A stretch of DNA of 64,000 nucleotides from Hemileia vastatrix (GCA_030280995.1 JASXTE010000003.1:50262974-50326973); one strand, 5' to 3'. Positions 33,489 to 44,560 are shown, counted from the first letter of the stretch. The notes: a model not told the origin generated them from the sequence alone. Numbers and translations are program-made.

Positions 33489-34580
33489 TGTGGTCTTCCA
33501 ACATTGGCAGGGGCTTTTGTTGTGTGGTTCGGTGCTGTTTGTGCATGTCATAATTGACATCTGTTGAAGAATTGGGTATTTTTCTGGTTTTATTTCGTGA
33601 ATATTGGGACTGCGGGTATGTGGGTACTATCATTGGATAGCCCTGTTGTTCTATATATTTCATGTCTTGATAGGATTTTTCATATTCTAAGTTTTAAGGG
33701 GTAATTTCCTCATTCTTCAGTTACAAAAGATAGCTGTTTAAATTTTTTTTTTGTGTTTTACAGGCTAACCTTAAGTCTTAGGGTTAAGTACTTAGTACCA
33801 TTGGATAGGGTTAATTTAGCTCTATATTTCATGTCACAATGTTGTTATAGTGTAATTCCATGTTTTAAGGGTTTTAGTAGTTGTAGTTAATTTTTCTAAG
33901 TTGATTAGTTGTTTTTATTGGTTTTCTGGCTTCAGGGAGGCCGGGCCGCTTCAGGCAGCACCTCCGACATTGGGAGGCCCGCCCGCCTCTGTTTTAGAAG
34001 GTTGGGGAGCGCTTCTGGAGGGTTTTTTATTCAATTTGGCTGGTACAGGCGCCATATTTGTTGGTGTGCCTGGGCTCTTAGATAGTGGTCTGTGTGTACA
34101 TAGTGAATAAGACAGTTTAGGGCAACTTTAATTATCATACAACCATCCGGAGGTGATATCCTTGTTCCTCACTCGGTTTTCACTGTTTTTTGGCCACAAT
34201 TTGCTGTGTTTGTTACAAGGTTAGTTCTTCATGTAACTCAACTTTGGCAACAGGTTCTCTGGTATAGTCTTGCAAGCTATATCAAGTATTATTTCTGTCT
34301 CTGGTGTGAATTTGCAGCCCACATCAAGTATCTTTGCTTTGTCTGGTGTGGACATTGGTCTACATTTCAGCTCTTTGGTCTGGTAGTCTGTCTTGGGACT
34401 ACTTTCTTGGCTCATCAAGCAGTCAAGTGTGTTGAAAAAGGGGCTTTAGCAAAACAGGAACCAACTTACTTTAGTAAGTAAATCTCACTCTATTTTCTAA
34501 AGGGACAGGGTCTTTTCTCTCTGGTTTTTCTCCAACTCCCTTGGTTAAGGCCTATAGCTAGTACTATAGGATTGTATACA
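33489..34580 (+). repeat. 5' LTR of G3 (1092 bp)
   Basis: TGTGGTCTTCC...GGATTGTATACA. Matches 43469-44560 and the solo LTR at 25401. A GC-rich patch (GGAGGCCGGGCCGC) lies near the middle. The short ORFs on either strand recur in all copies because the LTR is repeated, and are not considered genes. Confidence 0.95.
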
Positions 34581-34584
34581 TTTC

Positions 34585-34601
34585 TGGCGCCCAACATGGG
34601 G
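34585..34601 (+). other. Primer-binding site of G3
   Basis: TGGCGCCCAACATGGGG starts four bases after the 5' LTR. It begins with TGG, complementary to a tRNA CCA end, and resembles retroelement primer-binding sites. The tRNA was not assigned. Confidence 0.7.
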
Positions 34602-35161
34602 TGAACTTGCTAGTTCTTTGGAATCTCTGTTTTCTTTGGTTGGCTCTCAATGTCACTCTGAATGGCAGGGAGGCAAGGGCATTGGTGGATTCAGGTTCTC
34701 AGATAAACCTGATTTCTTTGTTTGAGGCAACTCATTTTGGCCTCCCCATCAAAACTGGTATTGGTGGGAATTTGAGAGGGATTGGTGACCATGTCACTGA
34801 ATTTGTTGGAACTTCTGAGTTTGTGAAGTTAGATGCTGGCGGAGCCTCAGGGAAGGTTCATTTTTATATTGCTAAGGGAACAGTTAAAGCTGTTTTGGGT
34901 GGGCCATTCTTGATTGATTTTCAGGCAAGAATTGGTTATCAATTTGATTTGGGAATCAGCTTGGAGTTGACTGGTGAAGATGAAAGGAGGCTTCACATGA
35001 TGTTATCATCCCCTGGAGAGGATGGTTGGGAGACCAGGCCTGGGTTATCTTCAATGTGCCAGTGCATGGATTGTTGCAGGAGAAGGAAAGAAGTTGGTGC
35101 CACCTCTGGTTTTCTGGAATGTGGCTCAGGCTCTATTGAGAGTCTGTCTTTTTTAGAGTAA
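34601..35161 (+). pseudogene. G3 retropepsin, starting directly after the primer-binding site
   Basis: A 186-codon frame with the aspartic protease motif LVDSGSQINLIS at about residues 28-39 and the flap/hydrophobic segment AVLGGPFLIDFQ at about 100-111. A short Cys-rich tail follows (CQCMDCCRRRK). Gag is absent upstream: the protease begins within a few dozen bases of the primer-binding site, so the frame start is probably a deletion junction rather than a natural start. Its stop overlaps the next ATG (TAATG at 35159-35163). Confidence 0.75.
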
Positions 35162-36177
35162 TGAGGGCTGATCACCCTAGTGCTACAACCTCTCCCCAAG
35201 ATGAGGAAATCCCAGGTTGTAGTAGGTCAGCTCCCTTGGAGTTATACCAAGTGGATTTTCAACTTTCTCTCTTTAATGTTTCTCTTCTCTGCAAGTATTC
35301 ATCAAGTTTTTTATCAAGTCTCTGTTCTCTCTCAAGATTCTCAATTATTTTTAATTCAAGCTCAAGGAAGAAGATTGGTTATATATCTTTATTGAAAGAT
35401 ATGCGGAAAAGGTTTCGGGCAGTGAGATTGGGGTCTAAAAGTAAGTCCTCCCAATTTTGCACTGCTAGGGTTTCTTCTACGCCTTTCAAAAACATTACCT
35501 GGGCCACACTTGTGAGCATTGGGGAAACCCATGGTTATTTTTGTAGGTCAGAAGAAAACTCAAGAAAAGAAGATAAAAATTTCAAGATAATTCAAGAAAA
35601 TCAAGAAAAAAATCTGAAGATAATGAAGAAAGAAGATGCAAAATATTTCTGTGAAGATCGTCAAGATCTATTTTTGGGCCTCCAGCATGAGGTTAAACTG
35701 CAAAAAATTTTGAACAGAGAAGATCATCAAGATCGATTTTTGGGCCTCCAGCATGAGGATAAACTGCACAATTTTAGAAGATGTGATTCAGAAGATGAAT
35801 CAAGATTTGAAGATTTGGAAGTTGTAAGTGAGGATGAAGATGTGGAATTGCGGAAAAGTTTTGGAGTGGTGAGATTGGGGTCTAAAAGTAAGTCCTCCCA
35901 ATTGTGCACCGCTAGGGTTTCTTCTACACCTTTCAAAAACATTACCTTGGCCACCCATGTGAGCAATGGGGAAACCCTTTGTTTCTGTTCCAGGTCTGGT
36001 GATGAAGAATTTCTGAAGATCCCTCAAGTTGAAGGTGGAGCAGCAAAGTATAAGAAGGTAGCGCAGAAGATTAGGCCTGTCAATGAGCCTATGCCTGTGG
36101 GTTTGAATCCGCCCTTGAAGAGACCTCCTTTGTCAAGATATCCATACTTTACTCCTTTGGTGAAGAATCCTCCATAA
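35161..36177 (+). pseudogene. G3 linker ORF between protease and RT
   Basis: 338 codons starting at the ATG that overlaps the protease stop. It contains two copies of a roughly 45-residue segment (VRLGSKSKSSQ...STPFKNIT) at about 35412-35550 and 35865-36000, and a duplicated segment DRFLGLQHE/DLFLGLQHE. The region between is Lys/Glu/Asp-rich. The end (PLKRPPLSRYPYFTPLV) is the usual lead-in to RT in this gypsy group. The frame continues after TAA 36175-36177 to another stop near 36330, where a frameshift moves to the RT frame. The function of the repeated part is unknown. Confidence 0.6.
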
Positions 36178-37262
36178 TTTGTAGAGACGGCTAGGGTGAC
36201 TGTGGAAAGGTTGAAAGTTGTTAATTTTGGTCCTGATGAGTGGTTGTCTGAAGAAGAAAAGAAGTTTTTGTTGCACATTATTGTGCTAAGGGAAAAAGCT
36301 GTGGCTTTTGTTGAGGAAGAAAGTGTGTGTTGAAGCACTCTTATGGGGAACCTTACTTGATTCCTGTGGGTTGTCATGAACCTTGGCAAATCAAACCTAT
36401 TCCGATTCCAGCTGCTATCAGAGAGGATTTTGTGGAGATTGTTAGGGAAAGAGTCAGGACTGGGTTATACAAACAATCGACATTCAGTTACTCAAGTCCG
36501 GTTTTCTGTGTAAAGAAGCAGAATGGAAAGTTGAGGGTGGTTCATGATCTTAGAGCTTTGAATAGAGTCACTATCAAGGACGCTGGTATGCCACCAAGTG
36601 CAGAGGATTTTGTTGAAGCTTTTGCTGCAAGGGTGTGTTATGGTTTGGGTGATATTATGGGTGGTTATGATGAGAGGGAACTTCATATGGATTCAAGGCC
36701 TCTCACAACATTTGAGACTCCTTTGGGAAGATTTCAGCTCACTAGGTTGCCTCAAGGAGCAACTAATTCAGTGGCAGTATATCAAGCACAGATGGCTTGG
36801 ATTTTGCAGGATGAGGTTCATACTCATGCTGGTATTTTTATTGATGATGGTGGAATTAAAGGACCATCCACTGATTATGGTAATGAGGTGTTAGCGGAGA
36901 ACCCTGGAATAAGGAGGTTTGTTTGGGAATATGCAATAACTCTAGAGAGAGTGTAGTTTAGGATTGAAGAGGCTGGTTTGACCATATCAGGGTCAAAATT
37001 CTGTTGTTGTGTTCCTGCTTTGGAAATTTTGGGTCATGTGGTATGTAAAGAGGGAAGGATTATGGCGAAGAAGAAGATTAATAAAATTCAGTCACGGCCA
37101 AAGCCTAAAAATACTACTGAAGTCAGGGGATTTTTGGGTGTGTGTGTATATGTCAGGATTTTTATTAAGGATTTTTCTTTGTTGGCTTCACCTTGAAGGA
37201 GGTTGACCAGAAAAGATGCAGATTGGGAATGGACTGAAGAATGTGAAGAGGCTTTTAAGTAG
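36178..37262 (+). pseudogene. G3 reverse transcriptase
   Basis: The lead-in (VNFGPDEWLSEEEKKF) is in the upstream frame. RT proper starts about 36327 with EPWQIKPIPIP, then LRVVHDLRALNRV, LGDIMGGYDEREL, LPQGATNSVAVYQ and the active site FIDDGGIKGP (about 36834-36862). The RT connection has FLGVCVYVRIFIKDF. In-frame stops are TAG 36954, TGA 37194 and TAG 37260, plus the frameshift near 36330. Motif spacing is normal. Confidence 0.88.
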
Positions 37263-38288
37263 TTGAAAAGGGTTGTTGAGGAAGATATTGTTCTTCACAA
37301 GTTGGATTATGGCATTGGTGCTGGAAAAATTTATCTGGCAGTGGACTCAAGCTATATTGCTGCTGGTGCTGTTTTGTCCCAGGAAGATAAAACTGGGAGG
37401 GTCAGGCCAGTAAGATATAAGTCTGTGGTGTTTAATGAGGTGGAATCTAGGTATTCTCAACCTAAGTTGGAATTGCGTGGTGTAGCAAAAATTTTAAAGA
37501 AGCTACAGACTGTTTTGTGGGGGCAGAATTTTGAGCTGCAGGTGGATGCAAAATCTTTGGTTCAGATGATCAATACGCCTAGTCTTCCAAATGCTCCAAT
37601 GACTAGATGGGTGGCATTTATTCAACATTTTTCTTTTGACCTGGTACACAAACCAGGCAAAACTTTTACAATGCCTGATGGATTATCAAGGAGGCCACCT
37701 ACAGATGAAGATTCTGAGGCGGAAGAGTTTGATGAAGATGTTCCAGTGGTTAGGGCCAGCACAAAGGGTGCTGAAGATTTTTCTGAACTCCCCCAAGAGG
37801 CTAAACTGGCTGTATCTGATCATGATTCTGGTGATCAGGATGTTTTTGTTGATGAAGATGAAGTTGTTGTTTGGGACAGCTCAAATTTGGAAATTGGTGT
37901 TTTTGTTAGTGAACTGGATTCTCACAAGATTCAGTGGAAAGAGAAGGATGTGCCAAAATTTAAAGATTGGTATCCTGGTTGGGCTGGTCAATTGGCTCAT
38001 GTTCACACTGGTGATTTTGATGTCAGAGTTGTACCCTTGGAAGTTGTTTTGTTGGATTTTGAAGATGAGACCTGGGGTCAGTCTGGGTTTTATTTTATTA
38101 TGTTGGAATATCTGTTGACCTTTGATAGGCCAGATAGTTGTGATGATGATACTTGGGTGGCAATCAAGAAGAAGAGTCCTGGATTTTATGTGTCAGGAAG
38201 AAGGTTTATGAGGAGGAGACATCCTAATCCTCAAGGTTGTGGTGGCTCAGAAGAAGGGTCAAGAAGTTGTGTTGAAGTCTTTTCATGA
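37263..38288 (+). pseudogene. G3 RNase H and integrase lead-in
   Basis: Same frame as RT. The RNase H motifs LAVDSSYIAAGAVLS, SQPKLELRGVAKIL and LQVDAKSLVQMI are all present, ending with HKPGKTFTMPDGLSRRP. An acidic linker (DEDSEAEEFDED...) and an uncharacterised segment follow up to the integrase zinc-binding domain. The frame fails near 38240, where a one-base shift leads to the integrase frame. Confidence 0.88.
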
Positions 38289-39342
38289 AGACCTTGGTCA
38301 TAGAGGCTTTGGGGAGACTTATAGAAGAGTAGCTGACAGATTTTGGTGGTCAGGTATGAAGTTAGCTGTACAGGGTTGGGTTCAATCTTGTGAAGAATAT
38401 CAAAGAAGAAGTCACTTGAATCCTAAAGAGGTCGGCCGTGCTACTGGTGAAACAACTGTTTTTAGAAGAGTCAGTCTGGATGCTGTCCATATTAAAGAGG
38501 GCAGGTATAAATACTCAATTTTTGCCAGGGATTATTTGTCTGGTTGGGTTGAGGCATTGCCTCTGATTAATTTGACTGCCAAAAATGTGGCAGAGTTTTT
38601 GAAGGAGTGTATTTATAGGTATGGGTTGATGAAGTTGGTGACTGTTGATGGCGGGCCAGAGTTTGGTGCCAAATTTAAAGAAGCTGCGGCTAGTGTTGGT
38701 TCTAAAGTTAGAGTGGCTACACCTTATTATCCTGAAGCTGAAGGCATGGTTGAAAGAGGCCATCAATTTATCAAGAATGCTTTGGTAAAGATGTGTGGGG
38801 ATAGTGCTGAAAAGTGGAGGCATTATTTAACCTTGGTGTTATTTGCTGATAGGGTCACTGTGAAGAGGACAACTGGCTATTCTCCTTATGAGTTAATGTT
38901 TGTTCAGAAAGCTGTTCTACCAGTGGACTTGGAAGCTGTCTCTTATCTTGGAATTGATTAGGATGAGGTGCACTCAACAGAAGAATTGCTCTGTGCCAGG
39001 ATGCAACAGTTGGAATGTAGAGAGGAATGTCAAGAGAAGGCATACTCTAGAATGATGAAGATTAGGAATCAATCAGTCAGATACTGGGACAATAAGTTGG
39101 CTCATAGACTCAGGAATACCTTGAAACCTGGTTGTTTGGTTTTGGTTTATAATAGAAGTTTGGAGAGTCAGTGGGGAAAAATGTTTGCTGACAGATGGAA
39201 TGGACCTTACAGAGTCAGATCTCAGGCGTCTGGAGGTTCTTATGTTTTGGAAGAGTTGGATGGTGCAGTCTTGAAGAAGAGAGTGGCTGCAGACCAGGTG
39301 AAGAGGTTCTATCCCAGAGGCACTAGACATGAAGAAGATTGA
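38239..39342 (+). pseudogene. G3 integrase
   Basis: The zinc-binding part has FHEDLGHRGF (His-His), but the second cysteine of the CxxC pair reads Tyr (CEEY). The DDE core is complete: Asp in RVSLDAVHI, Asp in VTVDGGPEF and Glu in EAEGMVERGH. A TAG at 38959-38961 interrupts it after YLGID. The C-terminal part has the WNGPYRVRS barrel and ends RGTRHEED. No chromodomain is seen. Confidence 0.88.
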
Positions 39343-40603
39343 CTCCGCAATGAGGATAAACTATGGAACGTTCTTTAAATTTGGAATTTTTGGTGTTTCA
39401 GAGCAACTTTTGTGTTGGAAATTATTTGTTAGAGGGTACCCATGGGTGGGGCTTCTAGATTTTATCTTGGCAAGTGTAGGGGTAACTGATGGGCTGGCTG
39501 CTCTATCAACAGTTACCCCAGATTGTCTGTTTCTAACCCTTTTTCTTAATTTGGTTGAACCCTAGTATTGGTTTATTTTCACAGGTTTTAGTCCTCTATG
39601 ACTTTAAACTGGAATTTTCTTAGGTTTTCAAGTGATGGACTCTTCACTCTTATTGGCTTTGGTTTATTGTATTGGATGTTGTGTTTTTGTTAGAAGGTAC
39701 CCAGGGGGGGGCTTCTAGATTTTATTTTGGCAAGTGTGGGGGTAACTGATGAGCTGGCTGCTCTATAGAACAGTTACACCAGAATTTCTGTCTCAAGTCT
39801 TTTTTTTTTTCTAGTTAAATTCTAGTTCTGTTGTCTATTATTCAGGTTTCAAGTCCACTATTACTTTAAACTGGTTTGGGACTGGCTTCTTTATCTTTGG
39901 TTTTTTTTTTGGTTGGTGGTGGATCACTGGTGGTCTCCCATCATTTTTTCATATTGGAGAGAGCCCACCCAGTGATCATTTCTATGGACTGGAATTTCTC
40001 TTACTGGACCTTCTCTTTATCTGGACCATCCATGGAGCTGGACTTTCTTTTATTTTTTAGTTATGATTTTTCTAGATAGTGGTTTCAGATTATTTTCTTT
40101 TTTCTCTTTTTTTCTTTTAATTTTTTATGGGGGTTTTTAAAATTATAAAATCAAAAATATAGGGTGTTACCACATCAGGGCCACCTATATGTGGGCAAGC
40201 ATTGGTGGGGAAAGGCTCATCAATTGGCCGGTAAATGCTATATTATCATTTTATTTTATTTTATTTATATTTTCATTAATGTCATTTTTTATTTTTTATT
40301 CTCATTATTACTCTTAATTAATGTTTCTTATGTCAAATCATTTAAAATATTTAAGGTGTATCCACATCAAGGTGCACTTGGATGTGGGCAAGGTATCAGG
40401 GGATCAGCTCATCAATTGGCTCGGGGATACCATTTGTATTATTCTTTATCTTTTATTTTATTTCATTTATTTTTTATTTTATTTATCAATTTTTAATTTT
40501 AGTATGTTAGTAGAGTGATTAAAAAGAAAAAAATCAGAATTTATAGTTATTAATTGTTTTTATTATTTATATATTATTTTGTTTTTAATCTTTTTGCAGG
40601 AGC
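39343..40603. other. G3 post-integrase non-coding region
   Basis: Contains two copies of a roughly 95-bp module (GGGTACCCA, GGGGCTTCTAGATTTTAT, TTGGCAAGTGT, CAGTTAC) at about 39430-39525 and 39690-39785; a third, diverged copy is at about 42475-42570. Two similar blocks near 40165-40235 and 40355-40430 share CCACATCA, ATGTGGGCAAG and GCTCATCAATTGGC. No + strand gene is recognised; it probably includes the 3' flank of the antisense gene at 40604. Confidence 0.6.
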
Positions 40604-41593
40604 TCATTTTCTGGATGATGAAGTTTCTGTAGGCTGGTCCGGATTATGATGTTGTTTTTGTTTTTTGTTGGGGTTGTGGGAAGCACTGTGTTCTTTGAAG
40701 TGCATCCTGCTGGAGAGATTATATGGATTATAATGGGCAGGAATGGGTTTGGATGGAAGTTCAGAAGAGGAAGAAGAAGAGGCAGGAATGGATTGTTGGA
40801 AGGTGTGCTTAATGATCCTAGAAATCTTCCAGTGGTCGTCCAATAGTTGTTTCCTGAAGGTTTTCTCAAAGTCATTTAAAGGTCCATGGAGGGCAAAGGC
40901 TTTCAGCATGTTTGAACACATGGTGCTGAGGTGTTGTTTCATGCCTCCATAATCCAGGGTAAAAGAAGTTTCTAGAGGTTGGCCAACTCCAATAGTAAAT
41001 TCAGGACAAGGGGTGCCAACTAGACAAGAGGAATTGGATCAGTAATTATTTTTGTTGAATAAATTGGATGAATTAATGTGGTACTTACAGATTGGAAGCT
41101 CATCAAATTTGTAAGCGGCTGGAATTTGAACTTCTGAAGATTTTGGAATGGTGATAGTAGGTGGATCAATCAGGGAAAGATATGGATTCTCTTTGTCTTC
41201 CTCTGAAAGGTTTTGAGAAGGTGAACTAGGATTCTGACGTTCCTGGGGCCTAGTTGGAGTAGCAGGCCTGTTGTTGCTGTTGTTAATATTTCTGTTTGAT
41301 TCAGTTGGATGAGGTGCTGGTGATGGAGTACCAGGGTTGTTATAAGATGGGGCAGGAGAGGGTGATCTGGAAGCGGATTGATCTATTCTAGATGATGCTT
41401 TTGAAGGAATGGAACTGTCAGAAGAATAGTTGGCTGACAGAGGAGAGGTGTAGTTTTGTTTCCTTAACTGGGGGCGAAGTTGTTGCTTTGGTGCGGTGTT
41501 GGGTGCTCTGGTTTCTTCCTGGGGTCCTCTGGCAGGTCTCCTAGAAGTTTGGGAAATTTTGGAGTTTTTGGACCTTGGAGAGGTTGGCTGCAT
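40604..41593 (-). CDS. Antisense spliced gene within G3
   Basis: Minus-strand gene, two exons. Exon one (41593-41089) is Pro/Ser/Asn/Gln-rich with SRSPSPAPS and a short ordered end (ITIPKSSEVQIPAAYKF). A canonical intron lies at 41088-41020 (69 bp; GTAAGT donor, ...TTGTCTAG acceptor, branch-like TTACTGAT). Exon two (41019-40604) continues in frame with GTPCPEFTIGVGQPLE, then a helical segment (NMLKAFALHGPLNDFEKTF) and a basic Ser-rich tail ending SSRK. Without splicing the frame stops at a TGA inside the intron, which supports the intron. ATG 41593 is the first in frame; an upstream Cys-rich exon (41854-42138) may belong to it. No family recognised. Confidence 0.6.
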
Positions 41594-41853
41594 CGCTCTG
41601 GGAGCAGTGGGAGGTGGTGGTGTGGAGTTTTTTTATTGATTTGAAGAATTTGGCTGTTTTCTGGTTGTTTTTGGAGGTTTTGAGCCTGATTTTCACTGTC
41701 TAGTGAGGCGGGAGGGCCGCCTGGAGGTGGTCTAGAAGCCTAGGAGCTGATTTTGAAGCTTTGGGAGCTAATTTAGCAGAGATAAAAGCTGTTTCTTGGG
41801 AAGTTAAAGCAGGCCTTTTTGGGAGAGTTTGGGAAACCGAGTTCCGTGATCAT

Positions 41854-42138
41854 CTAGATGGTGCTGAAGATAAAGATGAAGAGTCTGGACCAAGCTCTGG
41901 GGATCTGGAGAGGTATATGAGAAGTTGAAGGAGGAGGAATAGGGTAGTTGGCATCTCTATCACATTTCTTCTTTTTGGAGTAGCAAGAATCACTGGCCCT
42001 TTTGTAGAATTTGGCTTCAAAAGTTGGAAGAGTGAATGTGCAAGGTCTGCACATGTGGATGCACTGTTTGCAGGCATAGTCCTTGGGAGCAGTGAAGCAA
42101 GGAAGATTGGAGGGGTCAAAATTAGTGGATCCAGCCAT
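41854..42138 (-). pseudogene. Antisense Cys-rich ORF within G3, possible first exon
   Basis: 94 codons starting MAGSTNFDPS, with ten cysteines or so arranged as ACKQC, MCRPC and SCYSKKKKC, suggesting a metal-binding module with a basic patch. It lies just upstream, in the minus direction, of the spliced antisense gene and may be its 5' exon; no clear joining intron was found. A second ORF of similar design is at 42877-43419. Function unknown. Confidence 0.5.
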
Positions 42139-42290
42139 GATCTGTGGTGAGAAAAGATGATGGAAATAGATAAGAAGGAGATTTTTGTCAGTGGTGGGTA
42201 GATGATGAAGTGAAGGTGGAAGTTCAGCAGTTTGACTGTAGGTGTATTCTGTATGAATTTGGCTGCGTCTATTTTATGCAAACTCTGGCA

Positions 42291-42712
42291 GTCCTCCAAG
42301 ACTTTAAACTGGCTGGTTTCAAGAATAGTCCATCAAGACTCTAAACTGAAAAATCTATGGTTTCAAGAAAAGTCCCCCAAGACTTTAAACTGAGGATTGT
42401 TTGATGGTTTAGTCCCCCAAGACTATAAACTGAGGAATATGTTTTTGTTTTTGGAATGGGTTTGAAAGATTGGTGGAGGGTATCCACAGGGGGAGCCTCT
42501 GAATTTACCACAGGCAAGTTTGGGGGTAATTGATGGGCTAGCAGCTCTATTCACAATTACCCCAGAATATTATTTTTTTCTCTGTGTCTTAATGTGGTTG
42601 ATCTCTGGTTCTGGGTTTATGATTTAGGTTTTTGAGTCCCCCCAAGACTTTAAACTGTGGGTTTTTGAGTCCCCCAAGACTATAAAATGAGGTTGGTCCC
42701 CCAAGACTTAAA
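42291..42712 (+). repeat. Repeated CCCCCAAGACTTTAAACTG motif
   Basis: At least seven copies of GTCCCCCAAGACTTTAAACTG or close variants, at about 42291, 42328, 42372, 42410, 42636, 42669 and 42696, spaced 25-40 bp within two clusters. Weaker copies are at 39591 and 39851. The clusters lie between the two antisense Cys-rich ORFs, where a promoter would be expected. Possible regulatory repeat; role inferred from place only. Confidence 0.75.
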
Positions 42713-42876
42713 ACTTAGGGTTGTTTGTGGTTACATCCTATAGAGAGTGTGGTCAATTTTTCTTTTCTGAATCAAACTCAAGTACTAGTGGAATTACAAA
42801 GGGAATCAAGAGATGAAATGAAGTGTTCAGAATTAGCCTTGAACTGGTGAATGAGGTGTCTTCTGCTCTTAATGTC

Positions 42877-43419
42877 CTATGGATCTCTAGCAGGAGTGGA
42901 TTGGAAGTAGTTTAGCAGAAGGTGTTTCTGTTGAGATGTATGTTGTTGGAACTTGGTCTTAATTGTGGGAAAGTGGTTTGGTGTTGTTGGTTCAATGGAT
43001 CCTACATTGTTATCATCACTGTCAGAAGATGAAGGAACTGAGAAGTTGTCAGTTTTATAAAGTTGAAAGAAGAAATAGAAGTTTTTACCATCAGATGGAC
43101 CAGGGATGGTGGAACTTGTTGTTATAGTGGTTTTGGCACTCTTCTGGGAAGGGTGTAGCATTTTGATTAATCTGGGAATCAAGATGGATGGCCTAGATCT
43201 TTTGGTTCTGGTAGAAAATGGACCAGATTGAGGTGGAGGTGAAGCTGTTGCAGAAGATTATGGACCAGGTCTGTAGCAGTTCTTCTTTCTGGGTTGGCAG
43301 ACATCGCAGGACATTCTGTATGGATGGACAGGAGGTGTGATGGTGCAGATTAGATTATTGTCAATGAGGTATTGGCAAGGACCCATTTCAGACATAGATT
43401 TGGGAAGAAGGTTGAACAT
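42877..43419 (-). pseudogene. Second antisense Cys-rich ORF within G3
   Basis: The minus frame opens at ATG 43419 and has MSEMGPCQY, an MSCDVCQPRKKNC cluster and a Ser/Thr/Lys-rich tail. An in-frame TAA at 43258-43260 interrupts it; the same frame then runs to 42877. The CxxC...KK-C design and the N-terminal position repeat those of the ORF at 41854-42138, so the two may be diverged copies. It starts about 50 bp inside the 3' LTR border. No family recognised. Confidence 0.45.
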
Positions 43420-43458
43420 GGTGATTTGATGAAGAAAAGAATGTGGAAATTATGAATT

Positions 43459-43468
43459 GGAGGGAGGA
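43459..43468 (+). other. Polypurine tract of G3
   Basis: GGAGGGAGGA lies directly before the TGTGG start of the 3' LTR. Confidence 0.75.
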
Positions 43469-44560
43469 TGTGGTCTTCCAACATTGGCAGGGGCCTTTGT
43501 TGTGTGGTTTGGCGCTGCTTGTGCATGTCTTAATTGGCATCTGTTGAAGAATTTGGTATTTTTCTGGTTTTATTCCGTGAATATTGGGACTACGGGTATG
43601 TGTGTACTAATATTGGATAGCCTTGGATTTTATATAAATTTCATGTCTTGATAATATTTTTCATATTCTAAGTTTTAACGGGTCATTTTCTCATTCTTTA
43701 GTTACAAAAGATAGCTGTTTAATTTTTTTATTGTGTTTTACGGTCTAACCTTAAGTCTTAGGGTTAAGTGCTTAGTACCATTGGATAGGGTTAATTTAGC
43801 TCTATATATCATGTCTCAATGTTGTTATAGTGTAATTCCATGTTTTGAGGGTTTTAGTAGTTGTAGTTAATTTTTCTAGGTAGATTAGGTGATTTTATTG
43901 GTTTTCTGGCTTCAGGGAGGCTGGGCCGCTTCAGGCAGCACCTCTGACGTTGGGCAGCCTGCCCACCTCTGTTTTAGAAGGTTGGGGAGCGCTTCTGGAG
44001 GTTTTTTTATTCAATTTGGCTGGTACAGGCGCCAAATTTGTTGGTGTGCATGGGCTCTTAGGTAGTGGTCTGTGTGTAGATAGTGAATAAGACAGTTTGG
44101 GGCAACTTTAATTATCATACAACCATCCGGAGGTGATATCCTTGTTCCTTACTCAGTTTTCACTGTTTTTTGGCCACAATTGGCTGTGTTTGTTGCTAGT
44201 TTAGTTCTTCATTTAACTCAACTTTGGCAACAGATTCTCTGGTATAGTCTTGCAAGCTATATCAAGTATTATTGCTGTCTCTGGTGTGGATTTGCAGCCC
44301 ACATCAAGTATCTTTGCTTTCTCTGGTGTGGACATTGGTCTACATTTCAGTTCTTTGGTCTGGTAATCTGTCTGGGGACTACTTTCTTGGCTCATCAAGC
44401 AGTCAAGTGTGTTGAAAAAGGGGCTTTAGAAAAACAGGAACCAACTTACTTTAGCAAGTAAATCTCACTCTATTTTCTAAAGGGACAGGGGCTTTTCTCT
44501 CTGGTTTTTCTCCAACTCCCTTGGTCAAGGCCTATAGCTAGTACTATAGGATTGTCTTCA
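43469..44560 (+). repeat. 3' LTR of G3 (1092 bp)
   Basis: TGTGGTCTTCC...GGATTGTCTTCA, the same length as the 5' LTR with scattered substitutions. The ACGT duplication follows. Confidence 0.95.

Larger units (their letters stand above)
33489..44560 (+). mobile_element. Ty3/gypsy element G3, full length, gag-less, with antisense genes
   Basis: Two 1092-bp LTRs (33489-34580, 43469-44560) flanked by exact 4-bp duplications ACGT (33485-33488, 44561-44564). A primer-binding site of the TGGCGCCCAAC type and a polypurine tract are present. The pol order is protease, RT, RNase H, integrase, with the FIDDGG form of the RT active site typical of a basidiomycete gypsy group. No gag is present between the primer-binding site and protease. 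A 4.1-kb region after integrase holds minus-strand genes. Several stops break pol. It is inserted in the G2a leader. Confidence 0.94.

Noticed and set aside
34206..34481. 91-codon ORF similar to ORFs at 26153 and 44180
   Set aside because: It recurs because it lies within the repeated G3 LTR; the reading frame is not kept in the solo LTR.
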